Position numbers and translations under genes: made by a program. From assembly GCA_003488145.1 (NCBI GenBank), contig DNMQ01000375.1:1-18893 (forward strand): DNA of 18,893 bases. Direction: 5' to 3'. Positions 8,386 through 14,599 of the stretch are shown here, piece after piece. Under the pieces are notes generated by a model. That model worked only from the letters and a program-made list of their open reading frames with translations. It did no database searches and was not told the DNA's origin. Each line of letters starts with the position of its first letter. Positions within the stretch are counted from its first letter, which is position 1. The DNA comes from Pseudomonas sp. Its GTDB lineage: Bacteria; Pseudomonadota; Gammaproteobacteria; Pseudomonadales; Pseudomonadaceae.

Positions 8386-9250
8386 TCCGACGTCCCCCGA
8401 GACCGGCGACGCCGGCCAGCTCGAACAGCTGCGCCGGGCGAATGAATCGCTGCGCGCCGAACTGGAAGAAACCAATCAGGGTGTACTGGCGCTGTATGCC
8501 GAGCTGGACACCCAGGCCGAGCAGCTGCGCTAGGCCTCGGACCTGAAGAGTCGCTTTCTGTCGTACATGAGCCACGAGTTCCGTACGCCGCTGGGCTCGA
8601 TCCTCAGCATCACCCGCCTGCTCAGCGACGAACTGGACGGCCCGTTGAGCCCGGAACAGCACACGCAGGTGCGTTTCGTCAGCTCGGCCGCCAGCGAGCT
8701 GAGCGAGATGGTCGATGATCTGCTCGACCTGGCCAAGATCGAAGCCGGCCGCGTCAGCATTTCCCCGGCCTGGTTCGACATGCTCGACCTGTTCTCGGCG
8801 TTGCGCGGCATGTTCCGCCCCATCGTCGAGGGCTCGCCGATCGACCTCATCTTCGAAGAGCCCGAAGGCATTCCGCGGCTCTATACCGATGACAAGAAGC
8901 TGGCGCAGATCCTGCGCAACTTCATCTCCAACGCGGTGAAGTTCACGCCCCAGGGGGTGGTGCGCGTGTCGGCACGGATGGAAAACCCGCAGCAGGTCCG
9001 CTTCGCCGTCAGCGACACCGGTATCGGCATTGCCCCCGAGCTGCACGACCGGCTTTTCGAAGATTTCGCCCAGGTCGACTCGCCGCTGCAGAAGCGCCTA
9101 CGCGGCACCGGCCTCGGCCTGGCGTTGTGCAAGCGTTTCGCCGAACTGCTCGGCGGCCGTGTCGGTGTGGAAAGCGAACCAGGCAAGGGCTCGGAGTTCT
9201 ATGTAGTTCTGCCTCTGGCGATTGATACGGAGCCTTCCGATGGAGCGTGA
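8378..9250 (+). pseudogene. Soluble sensor histidine kinase interrupted by an in-frame TAG
   Basis: The reading frame opens at GTG 8378, 6 nt after an excellent GGAGG (8367-8371), and overlaps the phosphatase gene by 8 nt. It encodes a short coiled coil (about codons 14-51), then TAG at 8531-8533 (codon 52), then continues in the same frame as a complete kinase: H66 in MSHEFRTPL, N box NFISNAVKF, DTGIGIA, LFEDFAQ, GTGLGLALC, ending at 9250. Full length would be 290 codons without membrane segments or a sensor domain. One base change (CAG or GAG to TAG) explains the break, so it is a recent nonsense mutation, a sequencing error, or a recoded or suppressed codon. The first ATG after it (8567) would give 227 aa with H at residue 3, lacking the start of the dimerisation helix, and has no ribosome site. 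Confidence 0.85.
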
Positions 9251-11189
9251 CAGCCGTCTGTTGATCGTCGACGACAACGCGCCGACGCGCTATGCGATGC
9301 GTCGGGTACTGGAACGCCATGGCTATCAGGTGCTGGAAGCCGGCACTGGCAGCGAAGGCCTGGAACTGGTGGCCAACGCCGCGCCGGATGCGCTGATCCT
9401 CGACGTCAACCTGCCGGACATGAGCGGCTTCGACATCGCCCGCCAGCTGCGCGCCGATGCGAACACCGCCCTGCTGCCGCTGATTCACGTGTCCGCCGCC
9501 TCCATCGAGACCAACGACATCATCACCGGCCTCGATGCCGGCGGCGATGCCTACCTGATCCACCCGGTCGACCCCGACGTGCTGCTGGCGACGCTGCGAA
9601 CCCTGCTGCGGGTGCGCGATACCGAGCGCGCACTGCGTGACAGCGAGGCGCGCTTCCGGGAAATCTTCTTCCATGTCGCCGCGCCCATCGCGGTGCTCGA
9701 CGCCGAGTTGCAGCTGCACGAGTGCAATCACGCGTTCGAACTGCTGATTGGCGGTGCCAGCCCGGCTTCGCCCCTGTCGCAAAGCGTCGCCGCCGGGCAG
9801 GAGACGATTCTCGCCGAGCTGAGCGCACATCTTCAGGCCGGCGAGCGCTGGCATACGCCGCTGCAAATGCAGGTCAACGGCGAGACCCGCGAGACCGAGT
9901 GGCAGATTTCCCCGTACCGCGCACAGGGCCTGGGCTTGGTGTTCGTCGAGGACGTAACCGAACAGCGTCTGCGTGAACGCGCACAGCGCCAGGAAATCGC
10001 GACTACCACCAGTCAGCTCGCCCACGAGGTCGCCGAGCGGGCACGCACCGAAGAGCAGCTGCTGCAGGCGCAGAAGATGGACGCCCTGGGCAAACTCACT
10101 GGCGGTATCGCCCACGACTTCAACAACCTGCTCACCGGCATCATCACCGGCATCGAGCTGATGAAGCAGCGCATCATCGAAGGCCGCGCCGACAGCGTGC
10201 TGCGCTTTGCCGATGCCTCGCTCAGCTCGGCGCGCAGTGCAGCGTCGCTGACCAATCGCCTGCTGGCATTCGCTCGCAAACAGCCGCTGGATGCGCGGGC
10301 GCTGGATATCAACGAACGCATCCGCTCGCTGCAAGACCTTCTGCGGCGCACCATCGGCGAACGCATCACACTGACCTTCGACTTCACCGCCGAGCCCGCA
10401 GTGGCGCGCGTGGACGTCAGCCAGTTCGAGAGCGCCCTGCTCAATCTGGTGATCAACGCCCGCGATGCGTTGCCCGAAGGCGGGCATATCCGCATCAGTA
10501 CCTTTCCCTCGGATGGCAGCCAGAAGGCGGAACTCGCGCCAGGGCGCTACATAGGTCTGTGCGTGAGCGATGACGGAACGGGTATCGAGCCCGGCGTGCT
10601 GGACAAGGTCTTCGACCCCTTCTTCACCACCAAGCCGCAGGGCCGCGGCACAGGGCTGGGCCTGTCGAGCATCTACGGGTTTGCCCTGCAGTCGGGTGGC
10701 GATGCGAGCATTCGCAGCACGCTCGGCGCCGGAACCGAAGTCACCCTCCTGCTGCCCGCCGCCAACGGCGAACAGGCAGCGACGCCCGCCGCAGCGCCGG
10801 ATAGTTCGATGCGGCTGGTCGGCCACGAGCACGTGCTGGTGGTGGAAGACATGCCCAGCGTGCGCATGCTGATCGCCGAGACGCTGATCGAAGCCGGCTA
10901 CCGCTGCAGCCAGGCGGGAGACGTGGAAACCGCCCAGTCTCTGCTCGAGGCCGACCCGTCGATTGACCTGCTGCTGAGCGATGTCGGGCTACCCCGTCTT
11001 TCCGGTTGCCAGCTGGCCGAATGGGCACGCCGCGAGCGTCCGACATTGCCGGTGGTGCTGATGACCGGCTATGCGGAGAGCGCATCCAGTCGCGAGGGCT
11101 TTGTCGATGAGCGCATGGAGCTGGTACTCAAGCCGTTCGAAGGTGCAGACCTGCTGATCAAGATCCGCGGTCTGCTCGACGAAGCCTGA
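9240..11189 (+). CDS. Hybrid histidine kinase, REC-PAS-HisKA-HATPase-REC
   Basis: 649 aa, soluble, no membrane segment. N-terminal receiver (5-125) has D11-D12, acceptor D55 (LILDVNLPD) and S85, but H108 replaces the conserved lysine (YLIHPVDP). A PAS-like domain (135-245) is followed by a coiled linker, then the histidine box with H292 (GGIAHDFNNLLTG), N box NLVINARDA (402-410), DDGTGI (444-449) and GRGTGLGLSS (468-477). The C-terminal receiver (530-645) is canonical: E536, D537, D581 (LLSDVGLP), T609, K631. The start at 9240 is chosen for GGAG 7 nt upstream; it overlaps the preceding kinase by 11 nt. REC1 probably accepts phosphate from the upstream kinase. There is no DNA-binding or enzymatic output domain, so a further partner must exist. 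Last gene of the operon. Confidence 0.92.
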   Translation: MERDSRLLIVDDNAPTRYAMRRVLERHGYQVLEAGTGSEGLELVANAAPDALILDVNLPDMSGFDIARQLRADANTALLPLIHVSAASIETNDIITGLDAGGDAYLIHPVDPDVLLATLRTLLRVRDTERALRDSEARFREIFFHVAAPIAVLDAELQLHECNHAFELLIGGASPASPLSQSVAAGQETILAELSAHLQAGERWHTPLQMQVNGETRETEWQISPYRAQGLGLVFVEDVTEQRLRERAQRQEIATTTSQLAHEVAERARTEEQLLQAQKMDALGKLTGGIAHDFNNLLTGIITGIELMKQRIIEGRADSVLRFADASLSSARSAASLTNRLLAFARKQPLDARALDINERIRSLQDLLRRTIGERITLTFDFTAEPAVARVDVSQFESALLNLVINARDALPEGGHIRISTFPSDGSQKAELAPGRYIGLCVSDDGTGIEPGVLDKVFDPFFTTKPQGRGTGLGLSSIYGFALQSGGDASIRSTLGAGTEVTLLLPAANGEQAATPAAAPDSSMRLVGHEHVLVVEDMPSVRMLIAETLIEAGYRCSQAGDVETAQSLLEADPSIDLLLSDVGLPRLSGCQLAEWARRERPTLPVVLMTGYAESASSREGFVDERMELVLKPFEGADLLIKIRGLLDEA

Positions 11190-11220
11190 CGTTGCCGACC
11201 GGCCCTCCACCGCCGCTTAA

Positions 11221-11287
11221 AGATCACCGATCTGCGCTTGATGCGCATGGCGCGGGCAACAAAAAACCCGCCGAAGCGGGTTCTTTC
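11221..11287 (+). terminator. Terminator region of the stressosome operon (shared, bidirectional)
   Basis: After the hybrid kinase stop (11189) come small hairpins AGATC-ACC-GATCT (11221-11233) and GCGC-TTGAT-GCGC, then AACCCGC (11265-11271), loop CGAA, GCGGGTT (11276-11282) followed by T-rich TTCTTTCT. The same stem, read on the minus strand, ends the small RNA starting at 11367. It therefore separates two convergent transcripts. Confidence 0.6.
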
Positions 11288-11367
11288 TGACCTATCCGAA
11301 TCCTTCCGGCTGCCTTCCTGGCGGTGGTCGATCATCCTGATCCTAAGCACGTCCTGCGCTTCAGAGT
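11261..11367 (-). ncRNA. Rsm-type regulatory sRNA (RsmX/RsmZ-like), copy 1
   Basis: Predicted 107-nt RNA. Read on the minus strand it has GGA in hairpin loops: AAGCGC-AGGAC-GTGCTT (6 bp with one G-U pair), GATC-AGGAT-GATC, a GCC-AGGAA-GGC core, and CCGGA-AGGA-TTCGG wholly or partly paired, plus an extra AGGATC between the first two. It ends in CCCGC-TTCG-GCGGG followed by six T. This is the architecture of Pseudomonas RsmX/Y/Z RNAs, which bind several RsmA/CsrA dimers through GGA loops and lift translational repression under GacS/GacA control. The 5' end is inferred from the -10 box. Which Rsm subfamily it belongs to cannot be settled by eye. A similar copy lies at 12254-12360, with about a dozen differences, several of them keeping base pairs. 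Confidence 0.8.
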
Positions 11368-11373
11368 GGGCTT

Positions 11374-11440
11374 AGATTAATCATCAGGCCGCAGGCAATG
11401 AAGAGCCAAAAACCGGAATTCTTGTAAGCCTTTCGCTATC
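11374..11440 (-). promoter_or_regulatory. Promoter and GacA-like upstream site of sRNA copy 1
   Basis: On the minus strand a -10 box TAATCT (11379-11374) lies 7 nt before the inferred start. Farther up, CTTACA (11428-11423) equals one half of the GacA consensus TGTAAG-N6-CTTACA; the other half (GATAGC, 11440-11435) matches poorly. The site is centred near -65, as in known rsm genes. The -35 (TTCATT at 17 nt) is weak, as expected for an activated promoter. The block AGCGATAGCGAAAGGCTTAC is nearly identical in copy 2. Confidence 0.6.
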
Positions 11441-11874
11441 GCTAAAACGAACGTGTCGTTTCACTGTCTCGCTTACCAGCCTGGCGGGACAGAAGGCGCC
11501 TTTGCGCGGCCACGCACCCCCGCTGCTTTGTCGACAAGCGATGCTCCCGCTACGGATTATTAGCGTGGAACATTTGTTGAATTATTTCTCTTGCCTCCAT
11601 AGCTCATACAATATTGATGATTAACAACTAGTTAAACCCTAAATATTTGAATTCGCGAGCTTACTTAAAGGAGCCGATTTATTTAAATCGCAAATAAAAG
11701 CTGTACATATATTTAAATCTACGTATATTCGCCCCCACTGCTTCGCAATTAACACTTCGACACCCGGCATGATGTTTCTCTGTTTCATCTCCTCGGTTCG
11801 TTTTGCTTCTCGCTTCTCAGTCTCGGCACCGAATGCTTCAGTGCTGCAGCCTTAAAACACCTTGGGAGATACTC
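11441..11874 (+). other. AT-rich upstream and leader region of the cold-shock gene
   Basis: No gene is supported here. From about 11560 to 11760 the sequence is strikingly AT-rich compared with the rest of the window. It contains TACAAT (11607-11612) and TATATT (11708-11713, 11724-11729) as possible -10 boxes, none with a good -35, and a small hairpin GATTT-ATTT-AAATC (11676-11689). The final 110 nt are pyrimidine-rich. Long AU-rich leaders are usual for cold-shock mRNAs, where they act as temperature-dependent structures, so this probably holds the csp promoter and 5' leader. TTGTCGACAA near 11528 is a short palindrome of unknown meaning. Confidence 0.5.
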
Positions 11875-12087
11875 ATGTCTACTCGTCAAAATGGCACAGT
11901 CAAATGGTTCAACGATGAAAAAGGTTTCGGCTTTATTACGCCGACCGATGGCAGCGAAGATCTGTTCGTTCATTATCGTTCAATCGAAAGCACAGGCTTC
12001 AAAAGCCTGAGCGAAGGCCAAGCGGTCTCTTTCATGGCTACCAAAGGCCAGAAAGGGATGCAGGCTGATCAGGTTCAAGTCTCCTAA
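11875..12087 (+). CDS. Cold-shock protein, CspA family
   Basis: 70 aa, a single OB-fold cold-shock domain covering the whole protein. Starts [16 protein letters not shown] with RNP1 (KGFGFI, 16-21) and RNP2 (LFVHY, 30-34; usually VFVHF). It binds single-stranded RNA and DNA and acts as an RNA chaperone or antiterminator in the cytoplasm. The ATG at 11875 has GGGAG 6 nt upstream. Its own strong terminator follows. It is monocistronic, plus strand, sitting between two minus-strand Rsm-type RNA genes. Cold inducibility is not provable from sequence; many Csp paralogues respond to growth phase instead. Confidence 0.96.
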   Translation: MSTRQNGTVKWFNDEKGFGFITPTDGSEDLFVHYRSIESTGFKSLSEGQAVSFMATKGQKGMQADQVQVS

Positions 12088-12100
12088 GACGCCTGATACA

Positions 12101-12130
12101 AAAAAGCCCCGCTTCGGCGGGGCTTTTTTT
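12101..12130 (+). terminator. Intrinsic terminator of the cold-shock gene
   Basis: AAAAAGCCCCGC (12101-12112), loop TTCG, GCGGGGCTTTTT (12117-12128), then further T. A 12-bp stem with a UUCG tetraloop, 13 nt after the stop at 12087. The leading A-run would let it also work on the minus strand. Confidence 0.92.
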
Positions 12131-12253
12131 CGTCCGTAATATCTGACGCAATGGCTTTTCCCATGATCGGGAAATAATGGTGCGAATTCTGAATGTCGCA
12201 AATACGCGCGGTCGACGTTCAGCGCCAGCGGCATATGAATACGTCAGAAAAGC
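12131..12253. other. Intergenic stretch with two inverted repeats
   Basis: No gene is seen. TTTCCC-ATGATC-GGGAAA (12157-12174) is a perfect 6-bp hairpin. CTGAATGTCG (12189-12198) and CGACGTTCAG (12213-12222) form a 10-bp stem with one G-T pair around a 14-nt loop. Neither has a T-run. Their role is unknown. Confidence 0.45.
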
Positions 12254-12283
12254 AAAAACCCGCCGAAGCGGGTTTTTTCTGAC
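12243..12283. terminator. Intrinsic terminator of sRNA copy 2, bidirectional
   Basis: Minus strand: CCCGC (12272-12268), loop TTCG, GCGGG (12263-12259), then five T (12258-12254). Outer arms GTCAGAAA (12243-12250) and TTTCTGAC (12276-12283) can lengthen the hairpin. The plus strand also has a six-T run after the stem, so it may stop transcription from both sides. Confidence 0.8.
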
Positions 12284-12360
12284 CTTTTCGAATTCCCTTC
12301 GATTGCCGTCCTGGCGATGGTCGATCTTCCTGATCCTGAGCGCGTCCTGCGCTTCAGAGT
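12254..12360 (-). ncRNA. Rsm-type regulatory sRNA (RsmX/RsmZ-like), copy 2
   Basis: Predicted 107-nt RNA with the same plan as copy 1 at 11261-11367. Minus-strand hairpins: AGCGC-AGGAC-GCGCT, GATC-AGGAA-GATC, GCC-AGGAC-GGC with an outer U-A pair where copy 1 has C-G, and TCGAA-GGGAA-TTCGA, whose outer pair also co-varies with copy 1. An extra CAGGATC lies between the first two stems. These GGA loops are the binding elements of RsmA/CsrA-sequestering RNAs. The 3' end is CCCGC-TTCG-GCGGG followed by five T. Covariation between the copies means both RNAs are probably under selection to fold. The start is set from the -10 box at 12372-12367 and not measured. Confidence 0.8.
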
Positions 12361-12366
12361 GGGTGT

Positions 12367-12434
12367 AGATTAATTACACGCCTTGGTAGGTAAAAGGGTC
12401 GAACGCCGCAGCCTCTTGTAAGCCTTTTGCTATA
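12367..12434 (-). promoter_or_regulatory. Promoter and GacA-like upstream site of sRNA copy 2
   Basis: Minus strand: -10 box TAATCT (12372-12367), with a possible -35 TTTACC 16 nt upstream. CTTACA (12422-12417), N6, then TATAGC (12434-12429) in the place of TGTAAG: one perfect and one half-matching arm of the GacA consensus, centred near -65. Spacing from the upstream site to the -10 box is within a base of copy 1 although the bases between have diverged, which argues that the distance matters. Confidence 0.6.
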
Positions 12435-12588
12435 GCTGCAGGGGCCAAGGAACTTTCAGACCCAAGGAACGCCTCGCAGTCGCCCTGAAAGGCCCGACGT
12501 AGAGCTATCCTGAGCAAGCGAGGCACCGTATTGACGGTGCATCGCTGCGACGAGATCCAAAACGCGCGAAACCTGTCCAGCAGACGTA
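12435..12588. other. Intergenic stretch upstream of sRNA copy 2
   Basis: No gene is seen. GCACCG-TATTGA-CGGTGC (12523-12540) is a perfect 6-bp hairpin without a T-run on either side. It lies about 50 nt after the stop of the minus-strand DUF4432 gene and might help end that transcript, but the support is weak. Confidence 0.35.
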
Positions 12589-13800
12589 TTAGTCCTTGGA
12601 CAGGTCAACCAACGGCTCGTCACGAATTTCAGTGTCGCGACCGGCCTGTACCGCTTCGATCCGTTTGCGCACGGCGTCGACTGCGGCGCTATTGACCAGC
12701 AGCTCGTAACTCACGCGAAAATGCTTCTGCTCACCCGGCTCGATCTTCGGCACCAATCCCAACGGCCGTTGATAGCGGCGGTTGTAGGAAAAGCTGGTAC
12801 CCGGTTCGAGGCCGGTCACGTAGCCCTGCTTCTCGGTATCGGTGTTCTTCCACAGCGAGAACACCGGTAGCTCGGCGGTATTGAAGCCGACACTGACGCC
12901 GAGATTGCCGGCGCGGTTGTGCAGCATGGTCAGGGTCTGGCCCTGTTCGTCCGCATAGGGCACCACGTTGAACACCGTCTCGTCGTAGTCCCTGGTCGGG
13001 CCGCGGTAGCGCTGCCAGTCGCTCAGCTCCTTCGCCGCGCGGAGGTTGAACGGTGAGACCTGCTTGACCGGCGCCACGAAGCGCGCGCCCTCCTCCAGCA
13101 GCGGCGTGCCGAAATTGGTGTGGTACAGAACCTGGTATTCCTTGGCGTAGTCGCCCTGATTGGTCAGCGTGTCGTGCAACGAGAATCCGGCACGACCCGG
13201 CTCGGTGCTGAGCTCGGTGAGAATCGCGAAGTCGAGTTTCTTGAAGGCCTTCTCCTGCAGCTCGCCTCGCAAGCGAATGGCATAGGGCGGCTTCTCGTCG
13301 ATCTGCAGCACTACCCGCGAGGCCGGAATGTTCGCCGCACGGCCATGCAGTGTGAGCAGTTCGCCATTGTCTTCGCCGGGGTGGCCGACCCACTCGAAGC
13401 CGCAACGGGTGACCAGTTCATTGAAGCCCTCGAGCCAGCCCAGCCCGCCGCGCCCGTTGAGCTCGATAAAGGCCGGGTTGACCACTTCATCCACCGGCGA
13501 ATCCCAGCCCAGGCGTACCTCGCCGGCCACCGCTTCCAGCACGTTCATGCCGCGCGTGGGCACAACGGTCATGCGCATGCTGCCGTTGTCGATCTCAATC
13601 AGGCTGACGCCTTCCTGCCGGCCGCCATGCAAGGTACGCATGCTGACCGAGAATGGCGTCGGCGCGTCGATGCCCAGCTCTTCACTGGTGACGCGCCAGT
13701 TCTTCGCCGGCTTGTCGTGGTCGATCAGCACCTGTTCCCAGGCCATGGCAGGAGTGGCCAGGCAGATGCCCAGGCCGAGGAGAAGCTGCAAACGGGTCAT
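12589..13800 (-). CDS. Exported aldose 1-epimerase-like protein (DUF4432)
   Basis: 403 aa. Residues 1-20 (MTRLQLLLGLGICLATPAMA) are a clear Sec signal peptide with an AMA cleavage site, so the product is periplasmic. The rest matches the DUF4432 branch of galactose-mutarotase-like beta-sandwich proteins: VVPTRGMNVLEA, GWDSPVDEVVNP, FNELVTRCGFEW, LHGRAANIPA, YHTNFGTPLLEEGARF and a C-terminal SLWKNTDTEKQGYVTGLEPG. Family members bind or epimerise sugars; the substrate is unknown here. The start at 13800 follows a purine-rich GGGAA. A perfect Cra/LacI-type palindrome lies 41 bp upstream, which points to sugar-responsive control. It appears to be monocistronic. Confidence 0.88.
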   Translation of the reverse strand: MTRLQLLLGLGICLATPAMAWEQVLIDHDKPAKNWRVTSEELGIDAPTPFSVSMRTLHGGRQEGVSLIEIDNGSMRMTVVPTRGMNVLEAVAGEVRLGWDSPVDEVVNPAFIELNGRGGLGWLEGFNELVTRCGFEWVGHPGEDNGELLTLHGRAANIPASRVVLQIDEKPPYAIRLRGELQEKAFKKLDFAILTELSTEPGRAGFSLHDTLTNQGDYAKEYQVLYHTNFGTPLLEEGARFVAPVKQVSPFNLRAAKELSDWQRYRGPTRDYDETVFNVVPYADEQGQTLTMLHNRAGNLGVSVGFNTAELPVFSLWKNTDTEKQGYVTGLEPGTSFSYNRRYQRPLGLVPKIEPGEQKHFRVSYELLVNSAAVDAVRKRIEAVQAGRDTEIRDEPLVDLSKD

Positions 13801-13838
13801 GGGGGTTCCCTTTGTTGTTATGACTCCTGATCAAGGTA

Positions 13839-13854
13839 GCTGAAACGTTTCATC
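13839..13854. promoter_or_regulatory. Cra (FruR)/LacI-family operator
   Basis: TGAAACGTTTCA (13841-13852) is a perfect 12-bp palindrome with the central CG typical of LacI-family operators and identical to the core of the Cra/FruR consensus, with GC before it as in that consensus. It lies 41 bp upstream of the DUF4432 start, where it could block or activate the promoter. No LacI-family gene is in the window, so which regulator binds is open. Confidence 0.65.
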
Positions 13855-13928
13855 TGGCAAGCCAAAGCGGTTGCCGAATGACCGAAGGGAGGCGGAACGC
13901 AGCTGGACGGAGTGCTCTAGCTTGGCTT

Positions 13929-14489
13929 TCAGCCCTTGCTGTAGCGACTCGGCTGCCAGTAGCCGGTGAGCAGCGGCAGTGCGGGGCCACGCCAGCCGCG
14001 CCGACGAAGTTGCCGGGCGATCAGCGCATTCATAATCTTGTGCCCCATCAGCAACACGCTTTCATTGGCCTCGGCCAGCTCGATCAACCGATCAGCCGCT
14101 GCGCTGGCACGCCTGGTGGATTCGCGGATGTGCTCGGTATGGCTGGCGAAGCCGAGAAACCAGGCGGTGCGAAACGCCAGGCGCCAGAAGTGCGACGGCA
14201 ACAGCGGCAGTCCCCACTCGGGATACGGCAGGTGCGGCTCAGCGAACAGCGGATCAGGTAGTTCACAGCAGTCGCATTCAAGATGCGAGCGCGATTCGAT
14301 GCAGCGCTGCAGGGAGCTGCAGACCACGATGCCAACCGAGCCTGCCAGCGCGACCAGACTGTCCGGGCGCTCGGCGGCGACGACCTCCGCAGCGTTGTAG
14401 CGCTCGACCCAGGTTTTCATGCCAACCGGCGTGCTCCAGCGCGCTGCGCCGTGGTCGGGTCTGCCGTGCCGCACGAGGATGATCTGCAT
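13929..14489 (-). CDS. Histidine phosphatase family protein
   Basis: 186 aa. It begins with the family signature IILVRHGRPDHG (3-14), in which the histidine of RHG is the phosphorylated nucleophile. A second conserved region, ESVLLMGHKIMNALIARQLR, supplies the late catalytic histidine (MGHKIMN), and CSSLQRCIESR matches the middle arginine motif. It is a phosphoglycerate-mutase-fold phosphatase; small family members act on phosphosugars, nucleotides or phosphoproteins, and the substrate cannot be assigned. The start at 14489 places the RHG motif at residues 8-10, as is normal; a longer in-frame start at 14603 would add a low-complexity tail overlapping the terminator at 14571. No strong ribosome site was seen. 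Confidence 0.88.
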   Translation of the reverse strand: MQIILVRHGRPDHGAARWSTPVGMKTWVERYNAAEVVAAERPDSLVALAGSVGIVVCSSLQRCIESRSHLECDCCELPDPLFAEPHLPYPEWGLPLLPSHFWRLAFRTAWFLGFASHTEHIRESTRRASAAADRLIELAEANESVLLMGHKIMNALIARQLRRRGWRGPALPLLTGYWQPSRYSKG

Positions 14490-14570
14490 CTGGCTACCGG
14501 ATACACGGCCCAGCCGCCAAGGCGCATGCCTGGCAGCAGGGGGATAGAAAGAGAATGAAGCGGGTGGAAA

Positions 14571-14593
14571 CGCCCCGGCACGCGGCCGGGGCG
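14571..14593 (-). terminator. Intrinsic terminator of the HPF-like gene
   Basis: Minus strand CGCCCCGGC (14593-14585), 5-nt loop, GCCGGGGCG (14579-14571), followed by TTT. A 9-bp GC stem 7 nt after the stop at 14600. The T-run is short. Confidence 0.7.
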
Positions 14594-14599
14594 ACGGGG

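Noticed and set aside
7135..8475. 446-codon open frame on the minus strand opposite the phosphatase gene
   Set aside because: The plus strand carries intact ATPase and PP2C motifs in tightly overlapping genes; no motif is visible in the antisense frame.
8567..9250. Treating the kinase as a normal 227-aa gene starting at the ATG after the TAG
   Set aside because: No ribosome site precedes that ATG, the histidine would be residue 3, and a far better start with GGAGG exists upstream in the same frame.
9009..10832. 607-codon open frame on the minus strand opposite the kinase genes
   Set aside because: Its protein has no recognisable domain and is low-complexity in A, G, R and Q, while the plus strand holds complete kinase and receiver motifs. 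It is a GC-driven shadow frame.
11261..11367. The repeated block read as a plus-strand RNA with UCCU loops
   Set aside because: The -10 box, CTTACA site, cleaner T-run and a G-U pair that would be an A-C mismatch on the other strand all favour minus-strand transcription.
11668..11700. AAAGGAG that might be a ribosome site for a short ORF before csp
   Set aside because: No ATG, GTG or TTG with an open frame follows at a fitting distance; the csp gene has its own GGGAG.
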